A stretch of 64,000 nt of DNA from UBA2784 sp964494625 (GTDB lineage: Bacteria; Pseudomonadota; Alphaproteobacteria; Micropepsales; Micropepsaceae): NCBI GenBank assembly GCA_964494625.1, contig CAZBRT010000001.1, forward strand, positions 744,001 through 808,000, written 5' to 3'. Shown in pieces: positions 52,159 to 61,904 of the stretch. The notes beneath the pieces were generated by a model. It was given only the letters and a program-made list of their open reading frames with translations. It did no database searches and was not told where the DNA came from. The position numbers and the translations under genes were made by a program. Position 1 is the stretch's first letter. Each line of letters begins with the position of its first letter.

Positions 52159-52452
52159 TCAAGGCGAGCGCATGGTTCCATCGGCCCCCCCGGCCACAAT
52201 GGCAAAAACCGTGCCTGTATCACTTCCCGGCAGGGTGGCTTCGCTCATCAGCCCATGTCCGTTCCGGGCACACCAGACAGGAATGTCGAGCCGTGAGGCC
52301 GGGTCATCGGTGAGGAGGGTTATGGCATCCCCCCGGTTCGCCTTTGCCATCCTGCGACCCAGGAGAACGACCGGCATGGGGCATTTGAGGCCGCGCGCAT
52401 CCACGACCGTTGCGGGTCGCGGCTCACCCTGGGTCTCTTGAGGCGGTGACAT
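52159..52452 (-). CDS. TusA/SirA-family sulfur carrier
   Basis: A 97-residue protein from the ATG at 52452. The TusA motif is VVDARGLKCPMPVVLLGRRM, with the active Cys in the CPxP line, and a second Cys in IPVWCARNGH. The strand TLLTDDPASRLDIPVW fits the family. TusA-like proteins carry sulfur for tRNA thiolation or other uses. No partner genes are next to it. The frame reaches back to 52509 with other possible starts. Confidence 0.85.
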   Translation of the reverse strand: MSPPQETQGEPRPATVVDARGLKCPMPVVLLGRRMAKANRGDAITLLTDDPASRLDIPVWCARNGHGLMSEATLPGSDTGTVFAIVAGGADGTMRSP

Positions 52453-52611
52453 GCCGCGATTTCCCATTTTCCACACGGAATTGCGCGGAGCGAAATAATT
52501 TCCGGCCACTAGTGTGATTTCCTTGACCGGCTGGTCACGCTCCCTATCCTAGGCGTTCGCGTCCGAAGTGTTCAATCCGCATAAATTCAAGAATGATCGA
52601 GGCCTGCCACC

Positions 52612-54408
52612 ATGAGCCTGTTTGAGAGCATTTCCCGCGAATGGACGTTTCTTTCCGGCTCCATGCGCATGCTGAAGCAGGTGAAGGGGCTGACGCCGGA
52701 AACTGCGCGCACCGTTCCCGACATCATGGAGGAAACGGTCCGCGCGCACGGGGCAAAGCCCGCGATCATTTTCGAAGGCAAGACCATCACCTGGCGCCAG
52801 CTTGACCAGATGGCCAACCGCATGGCGCGCGTGGCCATCGACCTTGGCATCGGGCGCGGCGATGTGGTTGCACTCCTGATGGAAAACCGGCCCGAATACA
52901 TCGCGACATGGTTCGGCCTCCACAAGATCGGCGCTGTCGGCGCGCTCATCAACACAAACCTTGCCGGTGCGCCGCTCGCCCACTCCATCGGCATTTCCGG
53001 CGCACGCCATCTGGTGCTGGGTGCCGAGCTTGCCGACAGCTTTGCCACCGCAAAGCCGCTTCTTGAGCAAACGCCCATGGTCCTTGCGACCGGCGGGCGT
53101 GTCGAAGGCAGCGAGGATCTGGATGCGGCGCTCGCCGCCAAGGCGCCTGCACCCGTTCCGCCCAGCCATCGCGAGGGCATGCTCGCCAAGGACAAGGCGC
53201 TCTACATCTACACGTCAGGCACGACGGGCATGCCGAAGGCTGCAAACATCAGCCATCTGCGCATGCAGAACATGTTTGCGGCCTTCAACGGTTCCACCAA
53301 CGCGACTGACCGCGACATCATGTACAACGTGCTGCCGCTCTATCATACGGCGGGTGGTGTGTGTGCGATTGCCCCGGCGATCTGCGCGGGCGGGGCCATT
53401 CTCATCAAGCGCAAATTCTCCGCCAGCCAGTTCTGGGATGATTGCGCGGCGCACAAGCCGACGCTCTTCCAGTATATCGGCGAACTTTGCCGCTACCTCC
53501 TCAATGCGCCCCCGCATATCCGCGAGCGTTCGCATCATCTGCGCTTGGCAATCGGCAACGGCTTGCGTCCGGAAATCTGGCCTTCTTTCCAGCAGCGGTT
53601 CAAGATTCCGCACATCATCGAATTCTATGGGGCAACCGAGGGCAATGTTGCGCTGCTCAATCTCGACGGCAAGACGGGCGCCATCGGACGCATTCCGAAC
53701 TATCTGCGCAAACGCCTGCCCGTGCGCCTTGTCAAATTCGACATCGAGAGCGAGCAGCCGGTGCGCGATCCCGGGACCGGGTTCTGCAGCGAATGCGCGC
53801 CGGGCGAGGCGGGCGAAGCGATCGGCAAGATCGATCCCGCTGATCCGCGCACCAGCTTTGAGGGATATACAAAGCAGGCGGACAGCGAGAAAAAACTTTT
53901 GCGCGACGTGTTCGAGAAGGGTGACATCTGGTTTCGCACCGGTGACCTTCTGCGAAAGGATGCGCAGGGCTATTTCTATTTCGTTGACCGGATCGGCGAC
54001 ACGTTCCGCTGGAAGGGCGAGAATGTGGCCACAAGCGAAGTGGCCGAGGCCCTTTCCGTCTATCCCGGTGTCAAGGAAGCCAATGTCTACGGCGTGAAAG
54101 TGCCGGGCGCCGACGGCAAGGCGGGCATGGCGTCGATCGTTGCCAGCCCCGAGTTCCGGCTCGACGGGCTTGCGGCGCATCTGGAGAAACAGGTGCCCGC
54201 CTATGCGCGGCCGCTATTCCTGCGGCTGTCGCCCGAGATGGAAATCACGGGCACGTTCAAGCACCGAAAGGTGGAGCTTGTGAAAGAAGGCTTTGACCCG
54301 GCGACGGTCAACGAGCCGCTCCACTTCCTTGATCCCGACAACAAGAATTACGTGCCGCTTGATGCGGCGCTGCATGCGCGCATCGCGGCTGGCGATTTCC
54401 GTTTTTGA
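52612..54408 (+). CDS. Long-chain acyl-CoA synthetase (FATP-like)
   Basis: A 598-residue ANL-superfamily ligase that activates fatty acids with ATP and CoA. Marks are YIYTSGTTGMPKAANISHLR (P-loop, residues ~200-219), the adenine region FYGATEGNVALLNLDGK, FRTGDLLRKDAQGYFYFVDR, and the C-terminal hinge with WKGENVATSEVAEALSVYPG and the lysine region ITGTFKHRKVELVKEG. The layout fits the long-chain-acyl-CoA synthetase/fatty acid transport protein group. It is followed 15 bp later by a GST gene. Confidence 0.93.
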   Translation: MSLFESISREWTFLSGSMRMLKQVKGLTPETARTVPDIMEETVRAHGAKPAIIFEGKTITWRQLDQMANRMARVAIDLGIGRGDVVALLMENRPEYIATWFGLHKIGAVGALINTNLAGAPLAHSIGISGARHLVLGAELADSFATAKPLLEQTPMVLATGGRVEGSEDLDAALAAKAPAPVPPSHREGMLAKDKALYIYTSGTTGMPKAANISHLRMQNMFAAFNGSTNATDRDIMYNVLPLYHTAGGVCAIAPAICAGGAILIKRKFSASQFWDDCAAHKPTLFQYIGELCRYLLNAPPHIRERSHHLRLAIGNGLRPEIWPSFQQRFKIPHIIEFYGATEGNVALLNLDGKTGAIGRIPNYLRKRLPVRLVKFDIESEQPVRDPGTGFCSECAPGEAGEAIGKIDPADPRTSFEGYTKQADSEKKLLRDVFEKGDIWFRTGDLLRKDAQGYFYFVDRIGDTFRWKGENVATSEVAEALSVYPGVKEANVYGVKVPGADGKAGMASIVASPEFRLDGLAAHLEKQVPAYARPLFLRLSPEMEITGTFKHRKVELVKEGFDPATVNEPLHFLDPDNKNYVPLDAALHARIAAGDFRF

Positions 54409-54423
54409 AAGAAAGCAGGACAG

Positions 54424-55110
54424 ATGATTGATCTTTATACGTCGCCCACACCCAACGGACACAAGGTCTCGGTCACGCTGGAGGAGATGGGCGTGCCCTA
54501 CAAGGTGCATGCCATCGACCTTGGCAAGCAGCAGCAGAAGGAGCCGTGGTTCCTTGAGATCAATCCCAACGGCCGTATCCCGGCCATCGTGGATCATGAT
54601 GCGGGCGGGTTTCCCGTCTTTGAATCCGGCGCGATCATGATCTATCTCGCCGAAAAGACCGGCAAGCTGATGCCGGCCGATCCCAAGGGCCGCAGCCGCG
54701 TGATCCAGTGGCTGATGTTCCAGATGGGCGGCATTGGCCCGATGATGGGGCAGGCCAATGTGTTCTTCCGCTACTGGAAGGAAAAGTACCAGCCAGCGAT
54801 CGACCGTTACCAGAACGAAGGGCGCAGGCTTTTTGCCGTGCTCGATGGGGAACTGGCCAAGCATGAGTATCTCGCAGGCGATTATTCCATCGCCGACATC
54901 GCCAATTGGTGCTGGGTGCGGACGCATTTCTGGTCGGGCATTTCCGTGGACGAGCTGCCGCATCTGCAACGCTGGCTTGCCGCGATTGCCGCGCGACCCG
55001 GCGTGCAGCGCGGCATAAGGGTGCCGGTTGATCTGGAAGCCCTGCGCAAGGGCGATGGCGAAGGCGCCAAGCAGGTCGTTTCCAGCGCACAGAGCATCCT
55101 TCAGCGCTGA
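54424..55110 (+). CDS. GST family protein, YfcG/Ure2p-like
   Basis: A 228-residue protein of the glutathione transferase family. The opening YTSPTPNGHKVSVTLEEMGV, then KEPWFLEINPNGRIPAIVDH and FESGAIMIYLAEKTGKLMPA, match the YfcG/Ure2p group, which acts as disulfide reductases with glutathione. The C-terminal helix block is regular (YSIADIANWCWVRTHFW). It may share a transcript with the acyl-CoA synthetase (15 bp apart). A bidirectional hairpin follows. Confidence 0.9.
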   Translation: MIDLYTSPTPNGHKVSVTLEEMGVPYKVHAIDLGKQQQKEPWFLEINPNGRIPAIVDHDAGGFPVFESGAIMIYLAEKTGKLMPADPKGRSRVIQWLMFQMGGIGPMMGQANVFFRYWKEKYQPAIDRYQNEGRRLFAVLDGELAKHEYLAGDYSIADIANWCWVRTHFWSGISVDELPHLQRWLAAIAARPGVQRGIRVPVDLEALRKGDGEGAKQVVSSAQSILQR

Positions 55111-55129
55111 TCTGCCGGCACAAATGAAA

Positions 55130-55155
55130 ACGGCGGCAGGGAAACCTGCCGCCGT
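55130..55155. terminator. Bidirectional hairpin terminator
   Basis: ACGGCGGCAGG-GAAA-CCTGCCGCCGT, a perfect 11-bp stem. On the minus strand it is followed by TTTTC and so is a better terminator for the peptidase gene at 55179-57380; on the plus strand the T-tract is weak. Confidence 0.85.
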
Positions 55156-55178
55156 CTTCGTTGCGGGATTGGCGATGG

Positions 55179-57380
55179 TCAGCCGGGCTGGAAACCTTCC
55201 ACACCGGTCTGCCAGAAAATGAAGGCAAACTGATCAGCGACTTCCATGTCGCGTTGGGCGCGGGTGGAGCCGATGCCGTGACCTGCCTGGAAGTCCACAC
55301 GCAGGAGCACGGGCTTGTCCGATGAAGTAGCGGCCTGGAGGTGGGCGGCCATCTTGCCGGCCTGCCAGGGATCAACACGGGGATCGGTCATGCCGGTTGT
55401 GAGGAGGACGGCTGGATATTGCGTGCCCGCTTTCACATGCACGGTTGAATCCATCTCATAGAGGCCCTTGAAGCCGTCTTCGGTTGTCACGGTACCGAAT
55501 TCGGGAATATTTGGTGGGCCGTTCTGGCTGAACTCTGCACGCAGATTGTTCGACACGCCGACATTCGAGATGACCACGGCAAAGAGATCAGGCCGTGACG
55601 TAAGAGCCCGGCCTACCGTGATGCCGCCAGCCGAGCCGCCCTGGATGGCCAGCCGTGCCGAGCCGGACCAGCCTTCGGTGTACATGTATTCGGCGCATGC
55701 GATGAGATCGTTCCAGGTGTTGGGTTTGGTCAGAAGGCGACCGGCCTCGTGCCATTCGCGCCCACGCTCACCGCCGCCGCGCACATGGGCGGTTGCCCAG
55801 ACGCCGCCGCGTTCCATGAAGGCCAGCATGCGCGGAACGAATGTCGGCGCCGAATTGATGCCATAGGAGCCATAGGCCTGGATCAGGGTGGGGGCAGAGC
55901 CATCGCGCGGCGTGTCCTTCTTGTAGACAATCGACAAAGGCACCATCACACCATCAGATGCCCGTGCCTGAACCTCGACGGATTCAAACGCGGATACATC
56001 GAAGGCCGGGGGTGCTGCGATGGCGGTCGGGGCCGTATTGCCCGAAGCATCCAGCACATGCACCGTGCCGGGCCTCACCCAGCTTTGCAGGGCAAAGACG
56101 ACGCCATCCATCCCCGGGTCAAGGAAAGTGGCGCCGAGTGTGCCCGCATAGGGCATCGTTACCGGCGTGATCGCGCCGTCATCATTGAAGCGCCGCAGGC
56201 CGGAAATGCCGTCGTTGAGGTCGAAGATATAGATGCCGTCCTTGGCCGCGCCCACGCCCTGAAGGACAGAATCCGATTGTGGCACGATCTCGGTTGCACC
56301 GGCCACAGCCGGGCTCGCCGCCTTCACATGCAGCACGCGATAGCGCGGCGCGTCCTTGTAGGTGACGAGCCAGATGTCGTCGCCACGGAAGGTAAAGCCC
56401 GTCACCTGGTCATCCGGCACGCAGATTTTCTGCCAGCCGCCCTGACCAGCCGCCGCATTGGCCAGCGAATTGACATAGAGCGTGATCTCGTTCTGCACGC
56501 CAGCAAAAAGGCCGCCGATCACGATGTCTGATCCGGCCTGGACGGTGACACCCGGGAATTCGATCTCGTTCACTTCCATTTCGGCGTGCAGGCCACGGGC
56601 CAGAACCTTGATGTCGGTTGCAGGATCGGTGTTGAGCCGGTGCAGCCAGCAGACCGAGTTCTTGTAGAAGTCGGTGGTGCCGGCAGCAGCACCCTCTGCC
56701 AGGCGATTGAGGAAGAAGCCCGATGAATCCGGCAGCCACGAGGGGCCCGCATATTGCGAACGGTCAATGCGCTCGGGCAGGGTCGTGCCGGTATCAAGGT
56801 CCATGATCTCCATCACCGCCTGCTCGCCGCCCGAGGGCGACACGCCCAGGATCAGGTAGCGGCCATTGGGCGAGGCGAGCCAATAGTTCAGCGAATAGTG
56901 GACATCGCCTTGCGTGCGCGATTCCGGATCGAAGATGAGGCGGTCGGCACCATCCATGCCGTCGCGCACAAAAATCTGGAAATTGTTGGCGCCAGCCGGA
57001 CGCTTCGACGTGAAGACCTTGCCGCCTGCGACCTGGATGCCCCCGATAAGCTCAAGCCCGCCCGAAAACTGGGCCACGCGTTCCTGCATGGCGGGCAGGC
57101 CGGGGATACGGTCAAATTGCGCGCGTGCGTAGTCTGCTTGGCCGCGCATATAGGGCTCCCATTCAGGGTCCTGCGGATTTTCCATCCAGCGATAGGGATC
57201 GGTCACATCAACGCCGAAGAATGTCTCGGTGACGGGCTCGACGCGCGCCACCGGCGGGCCGGGCATCGGATCGCCATGCGGCTCAGGTGCGGCGTCGGCA
57301 AGAGCAAGGCGCGGCAATTGCGATGCCAGCAGCAATGCAGAGCCGTTCCGCAGAAGCGAACGGCGATCCATGTTCAGCAT
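55179..57380 (-). CDS. Prolyl oligopeptidase family serine peptidase, Tat-exported
   Basis: A 733-residue S9A-type peptidase. The N-terminus DRRSLLRNGSALLLASQLPR has twin arginines and a hydrophobic stretch, a plausible Tat or Sec signal. The beta-propeller domain occupies about residues 70-450. The catalytic domain has the nucleophile in IQGGSAGGITVGRAL, the Asp in LTTGMTDPRVDPWQAGKM and the His in FQAGHGIGSTRAQRD. It cuts small proline-containing peptides, probably in the periplasm. A start at the second ATG (57371) is also possible. It stands alone with a terminator. Confidence 0.92.
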   Translation of the reverse strand: MLNMDRRSLLRNGSALLLASQLPRLALADAAPEPHGDPMPGPPVARVEPVTETFFGVDVTDPYRWMENPQDPEWEPYMRGQADYARAQFDRIPGLPAMQERVAQFSGGLELIGGIQVAGGKVFTSKRPAGANNFQIFVRDGMDGADRLIFDPESRTQGDVHYSLNYWLASPNGRYLILGVSPSGGEQAVMEIMDLDTGTTLPERIDRSQYAGPSWLPDSSGFFLNRLAEGAAAGTTDFYKNSVCWLHRLNTDPATDIKVLARGLHAEMEVNEIEFPGVTVQAGSDIVIGGLFAGVQNEITLYVNSLANAAAGQGGWQKICVPDDQVTGFTFRGDDIWLVTYKDAPRYRVLHVKAASPAVAGATEIVPQSDSVLQGVGAAKDGIYIFDLNDGISGLRRFNDDGAITPVTMPYAGTLGATFLDPGMDGVVFALQSWVRPGTVHVLDASGNTAPTAIAAPPAFDVSAFESVEVQARASDGVMVPLSIVYKKDTPRDGSAPTLIQAYGSYGINSAPTFVPRMLAFMERGGVWATAHVRGGGERGREWHEAGRLLTKPNTWNDLIACAEYMYTEGWSGSARLAIQGGSAGGITVGRALTSRPDLFAVVISNVGVSNNLRAEFSQNGPPNIPEFGTVTTEDGFKGLYEMDSTVHVKAGTQYPAVLLTTGMTDPRVDPWQAGKMAAHLQAATSSDKPVLLRVDFQAGHGIGSTRAQRDMEVADQFAFIFWQTGVEGFQPG

Positions 57381-57500
57381 GTCATTTCCCCCGTGTTCAG
57401 GCGTTCGGGCCAGAAGCGGCCGTTGGCCCCAAGGCTATGCCCCTGCCCTCAAATCCTCAAAGGGGAGAAGGGCGGCAATTCATCACGGCTGTGTGAAAGT

Positions 57501-58661
57501 TCAGGCCCGCTTGGGTTTGGCCGCTTCCTCAACCGCGTGCTTCTGGAGCGTGTTCATGATGGCCGTGACGGCCGCCCCGGTCAGGGTTTCGCGCCTGGCC
57601 GCCGTCTCATTGAAGCTGGCGATGCGGCCTGCGTTGGACCCGTTGATCGCCGGCGTCACATAACGCTGCCAGAGGTCGTAGGACTTTTTCGTCTGCTCCC
57701 AATCCGCCCAATTATGCGCCAGCTGGAGGAAGGCGCCGAAATCTCCCTGCTTTTCCTGCAGGCGCCGGATCTGGGCAATGGCATCGTCAGGCGTTCCCAC
57801 GACCAGCACACCTTCGCGGATGCCGCGCTGCAACGGATCCTCGTTGGGGTCGCCTGCTGCACCGGCGGGGCTCACCTGCTGGAAATAATGCGCCCATTTG
57901 GCATAGCCGAATCTCACGTTCTCGAACGCCTTCTCGCGCGTCTCGGCAAGGTGGACCGGGCCAACCAGCCGCAGGCGGGAAGCATCCATCTTGCGGCCAT
58001 TTTCGGCGGCGATGTCGTTGGCGATTTTCCAGTTGATGCCCAACGCGTCATAGCCGCCCGCCTGTGTCGCCGCGACGCACAACATGCCAAAGCCGTGCCG
58101 ACCGGCCAGCTTGCCGCCCGATGGCGTGACGGAGGATGCAACCGCGATCTCGGGATGCGGAAATGTATAAGGCCGCAACTGGCAGACAGCATCAACCAGA
58201 TTGAACCATTCCGTCTTCTTTGTGACCTTTTCGCCCGCAAACAATTTCAGGATCACTTCCAGCCCCTCGACCATGCGGTCGCGCTGGGTGTTGGGGTCAA
58301 TGCCCAGCTGGAAAGCATCCGACGGCAGAAGGCCGGGGCCCACGCCAAACATCACGCGGCCGCGCGTCTGGTGATCCAGCTGGATGATGCGGTTCGCGAC
58401 TGTCAGCGGGTTGTGATAGGGCAGCGAGATGACGCCGGTGCCCAGTTTGATGGCCCGTGTGCGCTCTGCCGCCGCTGCGATGAACAATTCCGGCGAGGCG
58501 ATGATCTCATAGCCCGCGCTGTGATGCTCACCGATCCACGCCTCCTCATAGCCCAAGCGGTCGAGATGCTCGATCAATTCAAGATCGCGATGAATGCAAA
58601 GCGTCGGGTCCTCATCCAAAGGGTGGAAGGGCGCGAGAAATATGCCGTTGCGCATCTGCAT
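57501..58661 (-). CDS. LLM class flavin-dependent oxidoreductase
   Basis: A 386-residue bacterial-luciferase-like TIM-barrel enzyme from the ATG at 58661 (58655 is an alternative). Marks are EHLDRLGYEEAWIGEHHSAG, LGTGVISLPYHNPLTVANRI, DHQTRGRVMFGVGPGLLPSD and a late VVGTPDDAIAQIRRL. It would use reduced FMN or F420; substrate not known. It is the longer two-component monooxygenase type. A frame running back to 58973 overlaps the next gene and is not used. Confidence 0.9.
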   Translation of the reverse strand: MQMRNGIFLAPFHPLDEDPTLCIHRDLELIEHLDRLGYEEAWIGEHHSAGYEIIASPELFIAAAAERTRAIKLGTGVISLPYHNPLTVANRIIQLDHQTRGRVMFGVGPGLLPSDAFQLGIDPNTQRDRMVEGLEVILKLFAGEKVTKKTEWFNLVDAVCQLRPYTFPHPEIAVASSVTPSGGKLAGRHGFGMLCVAATQAGGYDALGINWKIANDIAAENGRKMDASRLRLVGPVHLAETREKAFENVRFGYAKWAHYFQQVSPAGAAGDPNEDPLQRGIREGVLVVGTPDDAIAQIRRLQEKQGDFGAFLQLAHNWADWEQTKKSYDLWQRYVTPAINGSNAGRIASFNETAARRETLTGAAVTAIMNTLQKHAVEEAAKPKRA

Positions 58662-58790
58662 GGGCGGACCTGTTCCATCGTCGGGGCTGTGGTTGCCGGC
58701 CTGATGCTGGAAGAGGCAAAGCCGGTTGGCAACACCCCGTTTGCGCGGCAGGATGGGTTGTCGCCATTCCGCTTCCTTTAGGTCAACCTC

Positions 58791-59819
58791 ATGCGCGCTG
58801 CCGTCTTTTCCCGCCCCGGCGAAAAGCTTGCCATCGAGACCGTCGCGATGCCGCGCGCGGGCAAAGGCGAGCTCGTCCTGAAAGTAAGGAGCTGCGGCAT
58901 TTGCGGCTCCGACCTCCATATGACCGAGGCGCACACGATCCAGCCTTTGCCTTCGGGCTCCATCATGGGCCACGAGTTTTCAGGCGAGATTGTTGAAGTG
59001 GGCCAGGGGCTTTCCGGCCGCTTCCGCGAGGGCCAGCGGGTTGCGGGTTTTCCCTTCATCTGCTGCGGCCAGCAAGTGCTCTGTCCGAATTTTTCCGGTG
59101 CGAAGATTGGCTGCACGAACGGCAAGGGCATCGGCCTTGGCACGTCGCCCGGCGCCTATGCCGAATTCGTGACGATTGGCGGGCTTGGCGCGCATCTTCT
59201 GCCCGCATCCGTGAGTTTTGAGGAAGGCGCATTGGTGGAGCCGCTTGCCGTCGGTCTTCATGCGGTGGACATGGCGCGGATGGGACGCGGCGAGACCGTG
59301 CTTGTCATCGGGGCGGGGCCTGTGGGGCTGGCCGTTGCGCTCTGGGCGCGGTTCCTGGGCGCGCGCCATGTCATTGTCAGTGAAAGGGCAGAGGCGCGCC
59401 GGGCAATGGCTGCGAAGATGGGCGCAACCGACGTGATTGATCCCGCCAAGGCGCTTACCCCGCAGGTGGAGGCCATCGCGGGTACGCCGCCCGACATCAT
59501 CTTTGAGTGCGTCGGCGTGCCGGGATTGCTGAACGAGATTTTCATGGCCGCGCCGCGCGGCTGCCGTGTCGTGGTCGCGGGCGTGTGCCAGCAGCCTGAC
59601 ACGATCTTTCCGCTGATCGGCATCGTGAAAGAGCTGAATGTGCAATTCGTGTTCGGCTACCGGCCGGCGGATTTTGACTATGTGATCGAGATGATCGCCA
59701 AGGACCGCATTGATGCGGGCGCGATGGTGACGGACCGCATCACACTCGATCAACTGCCGGATGCGTTCGAGGCGCTGCGCAAACCGACAACGCAATGCAA
59801 GGTGATGGTCGGGTTTTGA
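58791..59819 (+). CDS. Zinc-dependent alcohol dehydrogenase (MDR family)
   Basis: A 342-residue medium-chain dehydrogenase. The catalytic zinc region is VRSCGICGSDLHMTEAHTIQ with GHEFSGEIVEVGQGL. Only part of the structural-zinc cysteine set (CCGQQVLCPNFSGAKIGC) is present and it does not fit the standard four-Cys spacing. The NAD(P) fold has VLVIGAGPVGLAVALWARFL. The substrate is unknown. It is divergent from the luciferase-like gene and converges on sufE, with a hairpin between. Confidence 0.9.
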   Translation: MRAAVFSRPGEKLAIETVAMPRAGKGELVLKVRSCGICGSDLHMTEAHTIQPLPSGSIMGHEFSGEIVEVGQGLSGRFREGQRVAGFPFICCGQQVLCPNFSGAKIGCTNGKGIGLGTSPGAYAEFVTIGGLGAHLLPASVSFEEGALVEPLAVGLHAVDMARMGRGETVLVIGAGPVGLAVALWARFLGARHVIVSERAEARRAMAAKMGATDVIDPAKALTPQVEAIAGTPPDIIFECVGVPGLLNEIFMAAPRGCRVVVAGVCQQPDTIFPLIGIVKELNVQFVFGYRPADFDYVIEMIAKDRIDAGAMVTDRITLDQLPDAFEALRKPTTQCKVMVGF

Positions 59820-59861
59820 GGTGCGGCGCGCTGCATGAGGAAGTGGATGAACCTCTCTTCC

Positions 59862-59886
59862 GCCTCCCTTAGAGATAAGGGGAGGC
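59862..59886. terminator. Hairpin between converging genes
   Basis: GCCTCCCTT-AGAGAT-AAGGGGAGGC, with one bulged base, between the stops of the alcohol dehydrogenase and sufE genes. It lacks a clear T-tract and may be a worn piece of the 20656-type repeat. Confidence 0.6.
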
Positions 59887-59903
59887 AGAAGAATTCGGTG
59901 GGA

Positions 59904-60332
59904 TCATGTTGTTGCCAACCGTGCCGCTTCCGCGCGGATGCGTTTGACCATGTTGGCAAAGCCGTTGGCGCGGCTTGGCGAGAGGTGGTTGCCCAGTCCG
60001 ATCCTTTCAGCAAGCGTGAAGGGTTCGGCGATGATTTCCGCAGGCGTATGGCCGTCATAGACCTCGACCAGCAGCGCGATGAGGCCAGCCGTGATGATGG
60101 CATCCGACGCCGCGCGGATGCGCAGGCGGCCATCAACCAGTTTCGTCTCGACCCAGACCTGTGACTGGCAGCCAGGCACTTTCATGTCGTCGCGCCGCTC
60201 GGCCTCGGGCAGCGCATCCATTGCCTTCGCCTTGTCGAGGAGGAGCTGATAGCGGTCCATCCAGTCGTCAAAGGTGAGGAACTCTTCCGCGAGTTCCGCC
60301 TGTGCCGCCGCTATGGAGCGCGTCGCGTCCAT
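59904..60332 (-). CDS. sufE: Cysteine desulfurization protein SufE
   Basis: A 142-residue sulfur-transfer protein from the ATG at 60332; an ATG at 60353 would add seven residues and overlap the next gene. The active cysteine is in MKVPGCQSQVWVETKLVDG, with family lines LAEEFLTFDDWMDRYQLLLD and ITAGLIALLVEVYDGHTP. SufE accepts sulfur from SufS for Fe-S cluster assembly. It starts four bases after the stop of the iron alcohol dehydrogenase gene. No suf operon is near. Confidence 0.93.
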   Translation of the reverse strand: MDATRSIAAAQAELAEEFLTFDDWMDRYQLLLDKAKAMDALPEAERRDDMKVPGCQSQVWVETKLVDGRLRIRAASDAIITAGLIALLVEVYDGHTPAEIIAEPFTLAERIGLGNHLSPSRANGFANMVKRIRAEAARLATT

Positions 60333-60336
60333 CGTG

Positions 60337-61464
60337 TCAGAGGGCAGCGACATAAAGCGCCGCGTAATCTTCGGCCGTTGCCTTGCGCGGGTTGGAGAGA
60401 TTGGAAAGGTCGCCCATCGCAAAGGGAATGAGGCCGGGGATCATGTCTTTGGTCACGCCCATCTGCCCAAGACCTTTCGGCAGGCCGATGGCGTGATTCA
60501 TCTCCTCGACCGCCTTGGCGAGGTCGGCACCCTCTGGCAGGCCCATGGCGTTGCGCAGCCGCACGTATTTCTCCACGCAGACGCTCTCGTTGAAACGCAG
60601 CACGGCGGGCAGGCAGACGGCATTCAGCGTGCCGTGATGCGCCTTCAGCTCCTTGATGCGTCCGACCGCGTGGCTCATGGCGTGGACGGCGCCAAGCCCC
60701 TTCACAAAGGCCATCGCGCCTTCGGTTGATGCCATCATCATGTGCCAGCGCGCATCGCGGTCCTTGCCGTCGGCGACCGCGCGCTTGATGTGGCGCCAGC
60801 CACGCCAGAGGCCATCGAGACCCACGCCCTCGGCAGGCGGATTGACGGCAGGCGTCAGCACCGCCTCGATACAATGGGTGATCGCATCCATGCCGGTTGC
60901 AGCCGTCAGCAATGGTGGCAGGCCCAATGTCAGTTCGGGATCGCAGATGGCGGCTTTGGGAATGATCTGCGGATTGGCAAAGGTGACCTTGCGGCCATCC
61001 TTCAGGATGATGACGAAGCCGACCGACACTTCGCTGCCGGTGCCGGCTGTTGTCGGCACGCAGATGACAGGCGAAAGCCCCTTGATGAAGCGGCCACCGC
61101 CCTTCAGCGGATCAAAACGTTCCAGCGGCTCGCCGCTGACGGCAAGCAGGGCCACAGCCTTGCCGAGATCCATGGAGGAGCCGCCGCCCAGGCACACCAC
61201 GCCGTCGCAATTTTCGGCGCGATATCGGGCGAGCGCTTCCTCTACCGCTTCTTCGGTCGGATTGCCGGGCGTGCCGTCATAGACGGGCCATGATTTTGCT
61301 TCCGGCACGGCGGCGATCACCTGATCGAGCAGGCCGGCCGCGCGCACGCCCTTGTCGGTGGCGATCAGCGGCTTCTTCGAGCCGAAGCGCGTCAACTCCT
61401 GCGCCAGGAGCTTGATGGCGCCAAAGTCAAAATGCGTGGTGGTCAGATAATTCAGGACAGCCAT
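60337..61464 (-). CDS. Iron-containing alcohol dehydrogenase
   Basis: A 375-residue group III dehydrogenase. The nucleotide site is VVCLGGGSSMDLGKAVALLA; the metal site includes ATGMDAITHCIEAVL and GAVHAMSHAVGRIKELKAHH with HGTLNAVCLPAVLRFN. It oxidises or reduces a small alcohol or semialdehyde; substrate unknown. sufE follows it in the same direction and may be co-transcribed. Confidence 0.92.
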   Translation of the reverse strand: MAVLNYLTTTHFDFGAIKLLAQELTRFGSKKPLIATDKGVRAAGLLDQVIAAVPEAKSWPVYDGTPGNPTEEAVEEALARYRAENCDGVVCLGGGSSMDLGKAVALLAVSGEPLERFDPLKGGGRFIKGLSPVICVPTTAGTGSEVSVGFVIILKDGRKVTFANPQIIPKAAICDPELTLGLPPLLTAATGMDAITHCIEAVLTPAVNPPAEGVGLDGLWRGWRHIKRAVADGKDRDARWHMMMASTEGAMAFVKGLGAVHAMSHAVGRIKELKAHHGTLNAVCLPAVLRFNESVCVEKYVRLRNAMGLPEGADLAKAVEEMNHAIGLPKGLGQMGVTKDMIPGLIPFAMGDLSNLSNPRKATAEDYAALYVAAL

Positions 61465-61484
61465 CGTCTTCTTCCGTCGTTGGG

Positions 61485-61904
61485 TTATGTGCGGAAAACA
61501 TGTGCGTCGTCAGCAAAGGCCTTGAATTCAAGGGCATTGCCGGAGGGATCGGTGATGAAGAGCGTCCACTGCTCGCCCGGTTCGCCCTGAAAGCGGACAT
61601 GGGGCTCCACGATGAAGCGCATTCCTGCGGCCTTCAGCCGGTCCGAGAGTGCATGGAAAGCAGGAATGGTCAGGATCACGCCGAAATGGCGCACGGGAAC
61701 GTCGTCGCCATCCACGCGATTGGTCGCGGCCGCGCGCGCCTCATCGGAAAGATGGGCGACAATCTGGTGGCCATGAAAATCGAAATCGACCCATTCGGGC
61801 GAGGAGCGCCCCTCGCGGCAACCCAGAAGCCCGCCGTAAAAGGCGCGCGCGGCCGCTAGATCGGCCACTGGAAAGGCGAGGTGAAATCGGCAAAGGTCGG
61901 GCAT
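61485..61904 (-). CDS. VOC family (glyoxalase-like) protein
   Basis: A 139-residue protein from the ATG at 61904 with two beta-alpha-beta-beta-beta modules: FHLAFPVADLAAARAFYGGL at the start and HFGVILTIPAFHALSDRLKA in the second. The end DPSGNALEFKAFADD with its Glu is a metal-site feature of the family. It could be a dioxygenase, lyase or isomerase. Its start codon overlaps the ATG of the divergent peptidase gene in the sequence CATG. Confidence 0.85.
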   Translation of the reverse strand: MPDLCRFHLAFPVADLAAARAFYGGLLGCREGRSSPEWVDFDFHGHQIVAHLSDEARAAATNRVDGDDVPVRHFGVILTIPAFHALSDRLKAAGMRFIVEPHVRFQGEPGEQWTLFITDPSGNALEFKAFADDAHVFRT